DNA from: Thermosphaera aggregans
GTDB taxonomy: Archaea; Thermoproteota; Thermoprotei_A; Sulfolobales; Desulfurococcaceae
Assembly (NCBI RefSeq): GCF_014962245.1
Contig: NZ_CP063144.1
Coordinates: 1,230,582 to 1,294,581, forward strand
Reading direction: 5' to 3'
Length of the DNA: 64,000 nucleotides
Each line of letters opens with the position of its first letter. The stretch's first letter is position 1. The position numbers and the translations under genes were made by a program. The notes under the pieces are model-generated. The model ran no database searches, was not told the DNA's origin, and saw nothing but the letters and a program-made list of their open reading frames with translations. Positions 45,737-54,104 of this stretch are shown in pieces.

Positions 45737-47884
45737 TTGAACACGGATTTTGTGAAATCCCTTGAAAACAAGTTAACAACCGCTGTTGAAATCGCTAAAA
45801 AGTATGGGAGGATAATCGGCTTTGTCTCCAGGACAAGCCCCTCCCGGATTGATGAGGAAGGAGGTTTTGTCTACTTTGAAGTAGATCCTTTAATATACTT
45901 TAACGAGTTCATGGATATAGCTTCAGCAGGCGGCTACCTCGCGGTTGTCGATTTGAAAACTCTTCACCTTGTAAGCCTTAAAATAGCCGCTGTGGAGAGG
46001 CGTGATGTTCTCGCGGAACTAGACGTGCCGGAGATGTACGTCGCCGTTCCAACAACGGAGGTTACGGGGTTGCTTACAAAGACAAGGATTAAGGCTAAAC
46101 CACTCCTCTCCTACGATGTTTTCACCGACACAGTTATCTCAGCCGACTACGTGATTGAGCCCCAGAGTCCTGTGATAAAGCTGGAGGATACACGGGCTAT
46201 TCAGAAAATACTTGGTTTGCCGACTAAAGGGGTTTTCCTAGGCTACGTCACGGTTGGAGACAAGGTATTGTTTGAAGGTAATGCTGAGCTTTACCTGCCG
46301 TTGAAGGCTTTCTACCAGCACATTCTCGTGGTCGGCACAACAGGAAGCGGTAAGACCACATTGATTAAAAACATGGTTACATCCCTCTCCTCCAAGTTCA
46401 ACACTCTCGACGATGCTTCAGTAGTCATAATAGACCCTAACCGTGATTACTTAACCCTGAACCTGGAGCCTCCCTGGATTGCTGATGAAAGCCTCATTAC
46501 TGGGGAGAAAAAGTTACTGGAAAGATTAGCCGGTAAAGTCGAGCATCCCCGTGGAATAATAATACTCCTGCCTGTGACAAAGTATGTTGTCAGCAAACAT
46601 GTTGAAGAAGGTTCAACATGGGCTAAAATTCTCAGGAACATAGCTCTAGAATATTTCAGAGATATAGTAGAGCCTATCTCTTATCGATTCGGCTTCCGCT
46701 ACGAGGTAAAAAACATTGACGTTATCGAGCAACCCGGCGACAAGTTCCCTCTAAGATACGTTAAGCTCTCAGCCGTTATCGACTATAAGGGTAGGAGGGA
46801 GGAGGCTGAATACATCATCATCCCTTATGCTTTCAGGTTCACGGATTTCACCCCGAGAGAGTTCATCTCGCTCAATCCCTATTTCACCAGGCAGGCCAAG
46901 GATTCGCTGACAAGGCTCCTGCGGTATATGTATGAAGCCGGGTTGAGGATTGAAACAGTCTACGACATATACGATGCCTTACGGGATGCGCGGGCTAGGC
47001 TGATGGAAAGGGAGAAGGCTCCGAGAGGGATTGTACTCGACCCTAACAAGGAGCACCTGGTGGAACTGGTTAAGGAGATAGCCATACATAAGAGCACGCT
47101 CGAGAACATTCTAAGGCAGGTAGGATCAATAATTGACACAGGGTTTTTCGACATCGCTGTCAGCACGCAGAGCGGGGAAAAATATCTTCAAGAGCCCCCG
47201 CTGGAGCTAATCCTTGATAAACATTTCGAATGGTTTAACGGATACCCTATCGTTGCAGACCTTGAATACCCTCTCCAACACTCCATCGCAGATCCTGAGA
47301 AAGTCCTAAGCATAATAGCCTTCAGAATCCTCAACAAGATTTTCGAGTGGAAGCTACAGCAAACCCGTGGGAGGATGGAGTCTAAGCCCGTGATAATAAT
47401 CATGGATGAAGCCCACCGCTTCTTCCCAAGCAAGTCCGGGGTGGAGGATTATGTTGAGCATGTTTCATCAATGATTGACAGGATAGCCCGGCTTGGAAGA
47501 GCGAGGAAGCTGGGCATAGTTTTCAGCACTCACAGCCCAAGGGATGTTCACGACATTATTCTTCAACTAGCCAACACGAAGATCATTTTGAGAACGGATA
47601 AAAGCCATATAGGTCTCCTAGACCTTCCTCAGGAGTATCGTGAAACAGTGGTGAGAATGAGCGATAGAGTAGCTGTGTTGAAAAGCCACGTGTTAAGGCT
47701 TGGCTATGTTACCTTTAAAACAACTCCCCCGCTAGCCGGTCACTACGATCTCTCAGCCCTTGAGTCCCCTGGACAAGGAGTTTTTAACATGGAGAATTCT
47801 CTGAATCACGGTGAGAACGGAGAGAATGAGCAGAGCGTAAAGGATGATGCTGGCGGCGAGCCTGTCCCACGCGCTAGTGATTAA
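45737..47884 (+). CDS. herA: HerA-type DNA translocase, extended form
   Basis: A 715-residue FtsK-like hexameric ATPase that works with NurA. An N-terminal HAS-barrel (about 20-190) leads to Walker A GTTGSGKTT (200-208), Walker B IIIMDEAH (553-560) and VFSTHSPRD (595-603). The part between the Walker motifs is about 350 residues, which makes the protein much longer than the ~500-570 usual for HerA. The last 44 or so residues (from about 672) are polar and low-complexity. They are encoded where the convergent phosphatidyltransferase gene overlaps by 132 bp. Mre11 and Rad50 genes, often linked, are not in the window. Confidence 0.8.
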   Translation: MNTDFVKSLENKLTTAVEIAKKYGRIIGFVSRTSPSRIDEEGGFVYFEVDPLIYFNEFMDIASAGGYLAVVDLKTLHLVSLKIAAVERRDVLAELDVPEMYVAVPTTEVTGLLTKTRIKAKPLLSYDVFTDTVISADYVIEPQSPVIKLEDTRAIQKILGLPTKGVFLGYVTVGDKVLFEGNAELYLPLKAFYQHILVVGTTGSGKTTLIKNMVTSLSSKFNTLDDASVVIIDPNRDYLTLNLEPPWIADESLITGEKKLLERLAGKVEHPRGIIILLPVTKYVVSKHVEEGSTWAKILRNIALEYFRDIVEPISYRFGFRYEVKNIDVIEQPGDKFPLRYVKLSAVIDYKGRREEAEYIIIPYAFRFTDFTPREFISLNPYFTRQAKDSLTRLLRYMYEAGLRIETVYDIYDALRDARARLMEREKAPRGIVLDPNKEHLVELVKEIAIHKSTLENILRQVGSIIDTGFFDIAVSTQSGEKYLQEPPLELILDKHFEWFNGYPIVADLEYPLQHSIADPEKVLSIIAFRILNKIFEWKLQQTRGRMESKPVIIIMDEAHRFFPSKSGVEDYVEHVSSMIDRIARLGRARKLGIVFSTHSPRDVHDIILQLANTKIILRTDKSHIGLLDLPQEYRETVVRMSDRVAVLKSHVLRLGYVTFKTTPPLAGHYDLSALESPGQGVFNMENSLNHGENGENEQSVKDDAGGEPVPRASD

Positions 47885-48355
47885 AACCAGCGTTACGAGC
47901 AGTATTCTTTCAGCTCTCTCAACAATACCTACTCCCTCCATCTTTAAGCCCAGCGACTCCGCCTTAGCTCTTACATAGCTGGTTAAGAATGCCGCACTCA
48001 TTAATGCAAGAACGATGAACCCGTTGAACCCTACTGTAAGCAGGGAGGCTATAATTATGAAGTCATTAACCCTGTCAATAGTTGAATCCAGGAAGCTTCC
48101 GAGTAGCGAGGTTTTACCACAATTCCTGGCAACTGCACCGTCCAGCGCGTCCAGAGCCCCAGATATGATTATTGCTACGATAAAAAACCAGAGAGGCCTT
48201 CCAGTCGTGAGCAAGAAGAGGCCTGTGGTTAAAACTATTGTTGATGAAAGGGTTATCCAGTTGGGGTGCACACCTAGCTTGCAGAAAGGCTTAGCTACAA
48301 GGCTTGTTAAGCCTTCAATCCTCTTCCTGAGATTAGTCAACAATGCATTTATCAC
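47753..48355 (-). CDS. CDP-alcohol phosphatidyltransferase (archaetidylinositol phosphate synthase-like)
   Basis: A 200-residue membrane enzyme with about six helices. The catalytic motif DG(x)2AR(x)8G(x)3D(x)3D is complete: DALDGAVARNCGKTSLLG, then SFLDSTID. It joins a CDP-activated archaeal lipid to a polar head group, probably inositol phosphate in this lineage. Its last ~44 codons lie antisense to the end of herA. Its start overlaps the end of the endonuclease IV gene by 23 bases, so those two are coupled. Confidence 0.85.
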   Translation of the reverse strand: MINALLTNLRKRIEGLTSLVAKPFCKLGVHPNWITLSSTIVLTTGLFLLTTGRPLWFFIVAIIISGALDALDGAVARNCGKTSLLGSFLDSTIDRVNDFIIIASLLTVGFNGFIVLALMSAAFLTSYVRAKAESLGLKMEGVGIVERAERILLVTLVLITSAWDRLAASIILYALLILSVLTVIQRILHVKNSLSRGLKG

Positions 48356-49199
48356 CGCATACTTCTAAGCACTGCGCCTTCATTTTTAAAGCATCCTGCT
48401 CTAGAACTGGGCTCTCGCTAATGATAACTGCGTCAACCCCGGCCTCGCAAAGACCTTTGCAGACTGTTCTGAAGTCTGGACCATACTTCTCCTCGTCAAG
48501 CGTGTGATGCTCTTTCTCCCCTCCCTTCCCGAACTCTATCTTGGAGAAGTGTATGTGCAGGGGTTTCAACACTTCTGTTCCAAGCGATGATTCTATCTTC
48601 TCAATAACTTTCAAAACATCATCTATTTTAGTGATAAACCTGCCGGAAAGCCTCGCATATAAGTGTGCGAAATCAACCACTGGCCTAACCTTCTCCAAGC
48701 TCTGCGCTATCAGTATTGTTTCATCAAGGTCTCCAACCTGGGATGTCCTCCCAGTTGTCTCGGGGCCGAGCCATACTCCGTGAGCACCTATTTCGCTCCT
48801 ATACTCTACCACTTGCTTGAGGTTTTCAATCACTTTTCTAACAGCCTCCCGGCGGGAGGGAGCGTCCTTGTAGTATCCTGGGTGGAAAACCACTACGTAA
48901 GCCCCCATCCAGTGCGCCGCAGCCACTGATTCCTTCAACCTCTGAATGCTGGCTTCAACAGTTGACTTCTTGCCTGCAAGGTTGAGGAAGTATGGTGCGT
49001 GCAGGCTTAGTAGAACATTCCTGTTCCTGGCTTCCTCGCCGAAAGCCCGGGCTTTCTCCTCCTTGATGTTCACGCCTCTAACAGCCTCGTACTCCATAGC
49101 GCTCAAGCCCATCTCCCTGAGGAAGGCTGGGGCTTTCAACAGGTCCGAGGACTTCATCGTTATAGGCTTGCCCGCGGGACCGTAGCGGTAATGGGGCAA
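48333..49199 (-). CDS. nfo: Endonuclease IV (AP endonuclease family 2)
   Basis: A TIM-barrel nuclease of about 288 residues that cuts DNA 5' of abasic sites. Metal ligands appear in order: LHAPYFLN, VFHPGYY, GPETTGRTSQVG, PVVDFAHLYAR, LHIHFSK, EKEHHTL and ISESP. TTG 49229 is in frame, but TTG 49199 (MPHYRYGPAGK) follows GGTGGGAG and leaves room for a TATA-like TTTATTTA at 49238-49231. The divergent Nudix gene shares this promoter region. Confidence 0.87.
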   Translation of the reverse strand: MPHYRYGPAGKPITMKSSDLLKAPAFLREMGLSAMEYEAVRGVNIKEEKARAFGEEARNRNVLLSLHAPYFLNLAGKKSTVEASIQRLKESVAAAHWMGAYVVVFHPGYYKDAPSRREAVRKVIENLKQVVEYRSEIGAHGVWLGPETTGRTSQVGDLDETILIAQSLEKVRPVVDFAHLYARLSGRFITKIDDVLKVIEKIESSLGTEVLKPLHIHFSKIEFGKGGEKEHHTLDEEKYGPDFRTVCKGLCEAGVDAVIISESPVLEQDALKMKAQCLEVCGDKCIVD

Positions 49200-49212
49200 T
49201 CTCCCACCTTTG

Positions 49213-49220
49213 CTTATATA
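49213..49220 (+). promoter_or_regulatory. TATA box of the Nudix gene at 49.25 kb
   Basis: CTTATATA, centred about 30 bp before the GTG/ATG starts at 49247/49250, with no ribosome site between; a leaderless message is likely. The box lies inside the possible extended N-terminus of the divergent nfo gene. Confidence 0.5.
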
Positions 49221-49246
49221 TTTCTTCAAGCAGTAAATAAACCAGT

Positions 49247-49792
49247 GTGATGGTTTTGAAGCCTGTTAAACTCAGTGAGGAGCTGTTGTTTAAAGGTTTA
49301 AGATTCCAGGTTGTCAGGAGAAGCTACGCGAAAAGCGAGGGCGAGGTTTTCCGTAGAGATGTCGTATTGTTTCCTGAAGCAGTAGTTGTCCTACCCTTTA
49401 TCGATGGTGAGAGAATTATCCTGATAAAGCAGTTTCGGCCGTCAATAGAGGACTATATAGTAGAGGTTCCAGCTGGAGTCATAGATAGTGGTGAAACCCC
49501 TGAGGAGGCTGCCAGGAGGGAGCTTGAGGAGGAGATAGGCTACATACCCGGTGAGCTAACACTGCTCGGGGAGTACTACCCTACCCCTGGATATAGTACT
49601 GAGAAAATGTACTTTTACCTTGCGAGAAATCTCCGATACGTGGGCGCGAAGCCTGAGAAGTACGAGATTATTGAGCCTTTCACAGTAACCCTTAAAGAAG
49701 CCTACTCAATGGTGGAGGAGAACGTGTTAAAGGATATGAAAACAGTGCTAGCCTTGCTTTTATACAGTTTTAAACATAGTATAGAGAGGTAA
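49247..49792 (+). CDS. Nudix hydrolase, ADP-ribose pyrophosphatase type
   Basis: A 181-residue Nudix protein. The box GVIDSGETPEEAARRELEEEIGY (about 78-100) is complete. YYPTPGYSTEKMYFYLARNL after it, with a proline-glycine pair downstream of the box, is the mark of ADP-ribose pyrophosphatases, which give AMP and ribose 5-phosphate. KQFRPSIEDYIVEVPAGV before it is also typical. GTG 49247 and ATG 49250 are adjacent possible starts. Followed by an unknown small gene after seven bases. Confidence 0.88.
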   Translation: MMVLKPVKLSEELLFKGLRFQVVRRSYAKSEGEVFRRDVVLFPEAVVVLPFIDGERIILIKQFRPSIEDYIVEVPAGVIDSGETPEEAARRELEEEIGYIPGELTLLGEYYPTPGYSTEKMYFYLARNLRYVGAKPEKYEIIEPFTVTLKEAYSMVEENVLKDMKTVLALLLYSFKHSIER

Positions 49793-49799
49793 GTCCAGG

Positions 49800-50147
49800 A
49801 TGAGCATTGAACTATCCACTCTTAAGAGGGCGCTGTCGATTAGACTGGTCTTCGAAGGGGTAAGTGGCTGGGCAACGCGTGAGCTTATCGAGGTAATCGA
49901 GGATTATTTAATGGAGAGGTTGCCGCTAATACTCAACAATTCCCTGGAGCCGCACGGATACGAGGCGTCAATCCTAGACGTGGACCCGTGCACTATTCTG
50001 CCGGACGAGTCGATATGCAAGGATAGTATAGCGGTAGCGATCTACGAGCACGGAGGCTCCAAACCCTTATTCTACGCAATATACCTTTGGAGGAAGGGAG
50101 ATAACACGTTTGCCTTCGAGCTTGCCCGCCTAGTTCAGAAAGAGTAA
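49800..50147 (+). CDS. Small protein of unknown function
   Basis: A 115-residue soluble protein I do not recognise. It is predicted mixed helix/strand: an N-terminal helical part (LKRALSIRLVFEGVSGWATRELIEVIEDYLMERL), then SILDVDPCTILPDESICKDSIAVAIYE with two cysteines, and a final FYAIYLWRKGDNTFAFELARLVQ. ATG 49800 lies seven bases after the Nudix stop, so the two are likely co-transcribed. Codon use looks like the neighbours, which supports a real gene. Confidence 0.6.
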   Translation: MSIELSTLKRALSIRLVFEGVSGWATRELIEVIEDYLMERLPLILNNSLEPHGYEASILDVDPCTILPDESICKDSIAVAIYEHGGSKPLFYAIYLWRKGDNTFAFELARLVQKE

Positions 50148-50180
50148 GCATTGGATACAAGGACGCGATTATAACAGTGT

Positions 50181-50188
50181 TTTATATA
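50181..50188 (+). promoter_or_regulatory. TATA box of the CBS-protein gene
   Basis: TTTATATA, centred 28-31 bp before GTG 50216 with no ribosome site between, as for a leaderless archaeal message. Confidence 0.55.
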
Positions 50189-50215
50189 AGGGTTGTTTGT
50201 AAATTCAGTAATTAG

Positions 50216-50650
50216 GTGTCCACGTTGTCGTTCATGCGGAGGAGGAAAGGTCTACCTGTAAGGGCTTCTGACGTCATGTCGACGCCGCCGGTCACTGCTG
50301 AGGAAACCATGCCTATTGAAGAAGTTGCTAAGAAAATGTTTGAGAATGATGTTTCAAGCGTAATGGTGGTCGACAATACTGGAAGGCTTGTCGGGATAGT
50401 GACGGAGAAGGATGTGGTCGGTGCTGTTGCGATAGGTAGGATTGGAAGCAACCTCCCTGTTGCAAGGTTTATGAAGGAAAACCCTATCACTGTTGGCCCG
50501 GATACCCCGCTGGATGAAGTCTTAGAGAAGATGAGGCGTTTCAACATACGCCACCTGCCCGTAGTAGATAAGGATGGGAAGCCTGTTGGCATGGTGTCCC
50601 AGAGAGACCTGCTCGACGTTGTGCTCACATTGTTGAAGATAATCTCCTAA
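50216..50650 (+). CDS. CBS-domain pair protein
   Basis: A 144-residue protein made of two CBS repeats: ASDVMSTPPVTAEETMPIEE to VGIVTEKDVVGAV, and ARFMKENPITVGPDTPLDE to VGMVSQRDLLDVV. Such stand-alone pairs bind adenine nucleotides or SAM and act as energy sensors. The partner is unknown. Its place directly before the ATP synthase genes may be chance or may hint at energy-state control. The start is GTG 50216. Confidence 0.85.
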   Translation: MSTLSFMRRRKGLPVRASDVMSTPPVTAEETMPIEEVAKKMFENDVSSVMVVDNTGRLVGIVTEKDVVGAVAIGRIGSNLPVARFMKENPITVGPDTPLDEVLEKMRRFNIRHLPVVDKDGKPVGMVSQRDLLDVVLTLLKIIS

Positions 50651-50729
50651 GGAAACAGCATTCTCCACAAGCATTAATCACCCAGTCATAATCATTTTTA
50701 ACTCCCGCTAACCCCTATCTAATTACTTA

Positions 50730-51359
50730 GTGGTTGCTTTGTCTCAACTTCAGAGAATAAGGCCAACCAAGATAGAGCTCATCAGGCTCCGTAGACAGTT
50801 AGTTTTGGCTATGAAGGTTCACAAGGTTTTAAGAGAGCGTTTAACCATTCTAGTCAACGAGTTCCTGGCCCAGCTCCGAGAATCAATTGAAAAAAGGAGG
50901 AAGATTAACGAGCTAATTCTCCCAGTTTATAACAGGGGTGCGGGATTGCTCGGTGTTTACGGGGAGAATGTCTATCAACTCTTCCATAGAACCACTCCCA
51001 CTTTAACAAGCGTCCTCACCACTGAGAACATAATGGGCGTTTCAACAAGGAGCATAGTGCTTAGGGCCCCGGGGGAGGATAAAGCGGTTTACGCAGGACT
51101 CAAGGACTTCCAAGCCCAGGCTTACGAGCTGCTTAAAGCTATAATAGAGCTTGGGAAGGCGGAGGAAGCAGTCTTAGCACTGGGCCGGGAGATAAAATCC
51201 ACTAAGAGACGTGTCAACGCGTTAAACTACATAATAATTCCGAGGCTGAGCCAGCAGATTCGGATGTTAAGGATGAAGTTTGACGAAAGAGAGAGGGAGG
51301 AGAAGTCCAGGCTTAAGAGGGTGAAGAATATACTGGAGAAGAGGAAGAAGCTTGAGTGA
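50730..51359 (+). CDS. atpD: A-type ATP synthase subunit D
   Basis: A 209-residue central-stalk subunit with two long coiled-coil helices: LQRIRPTKIELIRLRRQLVLAMKVHKVLRERL at the start and LGREIKSTKRRVNALNYIIIPRLSQQIRMLRMKFDEREREE near the end, which is the family signature. It turns inside the A3B3 head. GTG 50730 or TTG 50739 are possible starts. In most archaeal operons this gene comes last, after B; here it comes first, eight bases overlapping the DUF61 gene. Confidence 0.92.
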   Translation: MVALSQLQRIRPTKIELIRLRRQLVLAMKVHKVLRERLTILVNEFLAQLRESIEKRRKINELILPVYNRGAGLLGVYGENVYQLFHRTTPTLTSVLTTENIMGVSTRSIVLRAPGEDKAVYAGLKDFQAQAYELLKAIIELGKAEEAVLALGREIKSTKRRVNALNYIIIPRLSQQIRMLRMKFDEREREEKSRLKRVKNILEKRKKLE

Positions 51360-51768
51360 GGATCAGGATGCTCTAACAAGGTATCTCGAAGGCGAGCTAA
51401 GACTTGTTAACAAGCATGTGCCATATAAAAGGAAAAAACTATGCGAACTACTCGGGGAGTCAATACCGTACATTGTTTTAAGAGATGGCTCCATCCATGT
51501 TTTCGACCCTGAGGAGTTGAAGAGGTTGAAGCAGGTTCTAGGGGATAAAGCCTGTGATTTAACCCTCCCGATAATAATAGAATACGTGCCCAGCGATCAA
51601 GAAGGATTCTACGTTGTCAACGGCGCCTTAGAGGTTGAAGCCGTCTCCAAGGTTTTAGAGTGTGAGGAAAAAGGAGGGCAGCTGATTCTCTACAGGCCCC
51701 AGATCATTGAGCTACGTAGGAAGCTGAGGACATCAACCACAATCTTAATAAAACCTGGCGGTAGATAG
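51352..51768 (+). CDS. DUF61 family protein
   Basis: A 138-residue protein of the archaeal DUF61 (UPF0216) family: LRLVNKHVPYKRKKLCELLGESIPYIVLRDGSIHVFDPEEL is its conserved start. Function unknown. It sits between ATP synthase subunits D and H and its TTG start overlaps subunit D, so it is translated with the ATPase genes. It may be an assembly or unrelated housekeeping protein. Confidence 0.75.
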   Translation: MSEDQDALTRYLEGELRLVNKHVPYKRKKLCELLGESIPYIVLRDGSIHVFDPEELKRLKQVLGDKACDLTLPIIIEYVPSDQEGFYVVNGALEVEAVSKVLECEEKGGQLILYRPQIIELRRKLRTSTTILIKPGGR

Positions 51769-51790
51769 CTCCATAAGGAGTGGTCTTATC

Positions 51791-52084
51791 TTGAGCCTTG
51801 CTGAAATAGACAGGATGGTAGACGATATTTTGAAAGAAGCAGAGAACAAGAAGCTCACCATTCTAAAGAATGCGTACAAGAGAGCTGAGGCGATAAGGCA
51901 ATCCCCCATCCCTGTAGAAGAGTATGTGAAAAAGGCTCAGGAGGTTCTTCAGGAAGCTGAAGAGCTTGCTAAGCGTATTATCGCTGAAACCGAGGAGAAG
52001 ATCGCGGAGGTCAGGATGATCCCGGAGGATAAGAAGAGGGAAGTATTAGAGTTGATTAGAAAATACGTTACGTGGTCGAAATGA
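51791..52084 (+). CDS. atpH: A-type ATP synthase peripheral-stalk subunit H/G
   Basis: A 97-residue, almost fully helical and charged protein (KAQEVLQEAEELAKRIIAETEEKIAEVR), the pattern of the peripheral stalk subunit H (G in eukaryotes), which pairs with subunit E in a coiled coil. The TTG start follows AAGGAGTGG. Its stop overlaps the start of subunit I (ATGA). The call relies on context and coiled-coil character more than on specific residues. Confidence 0.75.
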   Translation: MSLAEIDRMVDDILKEAENKKLTILKNAYKRAEAIRQSPIPVEEYVKKAQEVLQEAEELAKRIIAETEEKIAEVRMIPEDKKREVLELIRKYVTWSK

Positions 52085-54051
52085 AGGCGTTGCTAAGCAA
52101 GCCCGCGAGAATGGTTAAAGTAAGAGTTGGAGGGTTTAAAGAGAAAAAGGATGATCTATACCGCTTCCTGGAGTCAATAGGTGTTCTCGATCTTAGAGAA
52201 GTGAAAGAAGCCAGGGAAATCGTTGAGAAGTTGGAGAAGGCTAGGAAGCTCCACGACTCCATAGTGAAAATCCTGGGAAAAGGTGATGTTAAATCCATAG
52301 ATGCATCATTAACTGCTTACGAGTACTCAACCCTGAGTTTGGACAAGGTTGAGGAAGATGTTAGAAGAATTGAGGAAGAAGTATTCAGCATAGAGTACAG
52401 GGTGAAGAGTCTCGAGGCATCTCTCTCTTACCTATTGGAGCTTAATAAGCTGGCAGGGCTTCTCCCAGAGGATCTTGAAACCTCCTGGTTAAGCTTTAAA
52501 GGGAAACACTTAACCTCCATAGCAGTAATAGGTAAAGCCCCCTCTGTCAGCGAGTTCCTGAACAAGTACAGCGGGGTTAAAACTATTTATAAAACCTTGG
52601 TAGATGAAGAGGAGGTTGCAATACTGGTTTTCCCAAGCATTGATTACAACGAGTATGTTAAAGAATTATCCAGGATAGGGGTTAGACATATACCGTCAGA
52701 AGTTCTAGACGCTGTTAAAGATTGTAGAACAATAGGCGAGTTGCGGAGAACCCTACCAAGCATTATTGAGCAAAAAACTGCTGAAATAAACTCCTTAAAA
52801 GAGGAGTTGAAAAAGAGTGTTGGAAAATATGTTGAAATCCTTGGAAAGTACCTGCTCTTCTTAGACAACACGGTGTCGAGCTCTCGAGTAATTGTTGCGA
52901 CATCCGAGCTCAAGCACTTCGTGTTCGTTGAGGGATGGGTGCCTGAGAAGTATTTGGACAAGGTTTTAAAAGAAATCAGGGAAAGCTCCCTTACAGCTTT
53001 TTTAGAAGTTGAAAAACCGAGGAAAGGCGTGGATACTCCTCCATCGTTAATGGAGAATCCGAAGCCGTTGAAGCCTTTCGAGATAATAACCAAACTCTAC
53101 GGCACCCCGTCTTACTGGGAGATTGATCCTACACCATTGGTAGCTTATTCCTTCGCATTCTTCTTCGCCCTCATGAACAGTGATGTGGGATACGGGTTAG
53201 CAGGGATCTTCGCCATACTTCTCTTCCTCGACAAGCTTGTGGACGATCCTTCAAGCGAGAACTATAGAAAGTTTAAACAGGTATTGCTGATAAGCAATGG
53301 ACTATCCATCATCGCCGGCGCATTAGCAGGCGCCTTCTTCGGAGACCTGCTACCAGTATTCTTTAAAATCCAAACACCCGTGTTAATGGCATTCTTCACA
53401 TCTCCCATAGAGCTGATCAAGCTGTCGCTGATTATAGGGCTAGTACATGTGAATGTTGCACACGTCTTCGCCATCTCAAAGTTCATCAATGAGAGGAGGA
53501 AGGCGGATTTACTGAACGAGATGGGTCTATTGTTATCCGAATTGTTCGGTATCCCCTACATACTGCTTGTATTCTTCAACTACGAAGTACCGATTCTAGG
53601 GAGTCTCGGAAGCGATACACTCTTGTATTTAACATTGATCAGTATCGCTGTGCTGGTTGCGGCAAACTATTTACTCATGAAAGGGATGGGCCTCTTTATG
53701 TGGATTTTCCAGATAACAGGGATTCTTGGAGACGTGTTAAGCTACGTCAGGCTGGCGGGGGTTGGGCTGGCAACATACTACATGTCCATGACTTTCAACA
53801 CCATGGTTAGCCTGCTGAGCGGGTGGTTCTCCACTATGATTCCGCCGATCGGGTTCTACCTTGGCCTCCTGGTTGCAGTCCCGTTGCTCATTGTTGTCCA
53901 CTTAATGGTTCTGATACTCTCGATTCTAGGCGCCTTCATCCATTCGCTGAGGCTCTGCATTCTAGAATTCTTGTCCAAGTTCTACACGGGAGACGGGAGG
54001 GACTACTCGCCTCTGAGGATAATTGAGTCCCGGAGAATAGTGATCAAGTAG
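52081..54051 (+). CDS. atpI: A-type ATP synthase subunit I (a)
   Basis: The membrane stator subunit, about 656 residues. A soluble N-terminal half (about 1-330) with coiled coils is followed by about eight membrane helices. LMNSDVGYGLAGIF near 370 and ILGDVLSYVRLAGVGLATYYM near 555 are family landmarks; the arginine in SYVRLAG is the one that faces the rotor ring. ATG 52081 in an ATGA overlap is the likely start; GTG 52072 is in frame. Confidence 0.93.
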   Translation: MKALLSKPARMVKVRVGGFKEKKDDLYRFLESIGVLDLREVKEAREIVEKLEKARKLHDSIVKILGKGDVKSIDASLTAYEYSTLSLDKVEEDVRRIEEEVFSIEYRVKSLEASLSYLLELNKLAGLLPEDLETSWLSFKGKHLTSIAVIGKAPSVSEFLNKYSGVKTIYKTLVDEEEVAILVFPSIDYNEYVKELSRIGVRHIPSEVLDAVKDCRTIGELRRTLPSIIEQKTAEINSLKEELKKSVGKYVEILGKYLLFLDNTVSSSRVIVATSELKHFVFVEGWVPEKYLDKVLKEIRESSLTAFLEVEKPRKGVDTPPSLMENPKPLKPFEIITKLYGTPSYWEIDPTPLVAYSFAFFFALMNSDVGYGLAGIFAILLFLDKLVDDPSSENYRKFKQVLLISNGLSIIAGALAGAFFGDLLPVFFKIQTPVLMAFFTSPIELIKLSLIIGLVHVNVAHVFAISKFINERRKADLLNEMGLLLSELFGIPYILLVFFNYEVPILGSLGSDTLLYLTLISIAVLVAANYLLMKGMGLFMWIFQITGILGDVLSYVRLAGVGLATYYMSMTFNTMVSLLSGWFSTMIPPIGFYLGLLVAVPLLIVVHLMVLILSILGAFIHSLRLCILEFLSKFYTGDGRDYSPLRIIESRRIVIK

Positions 54052-54104
54052 GGTTGTAACACTTTTATATTCGATACTGTTTAAACATTGTTGGTGATTT
54101 AAGC

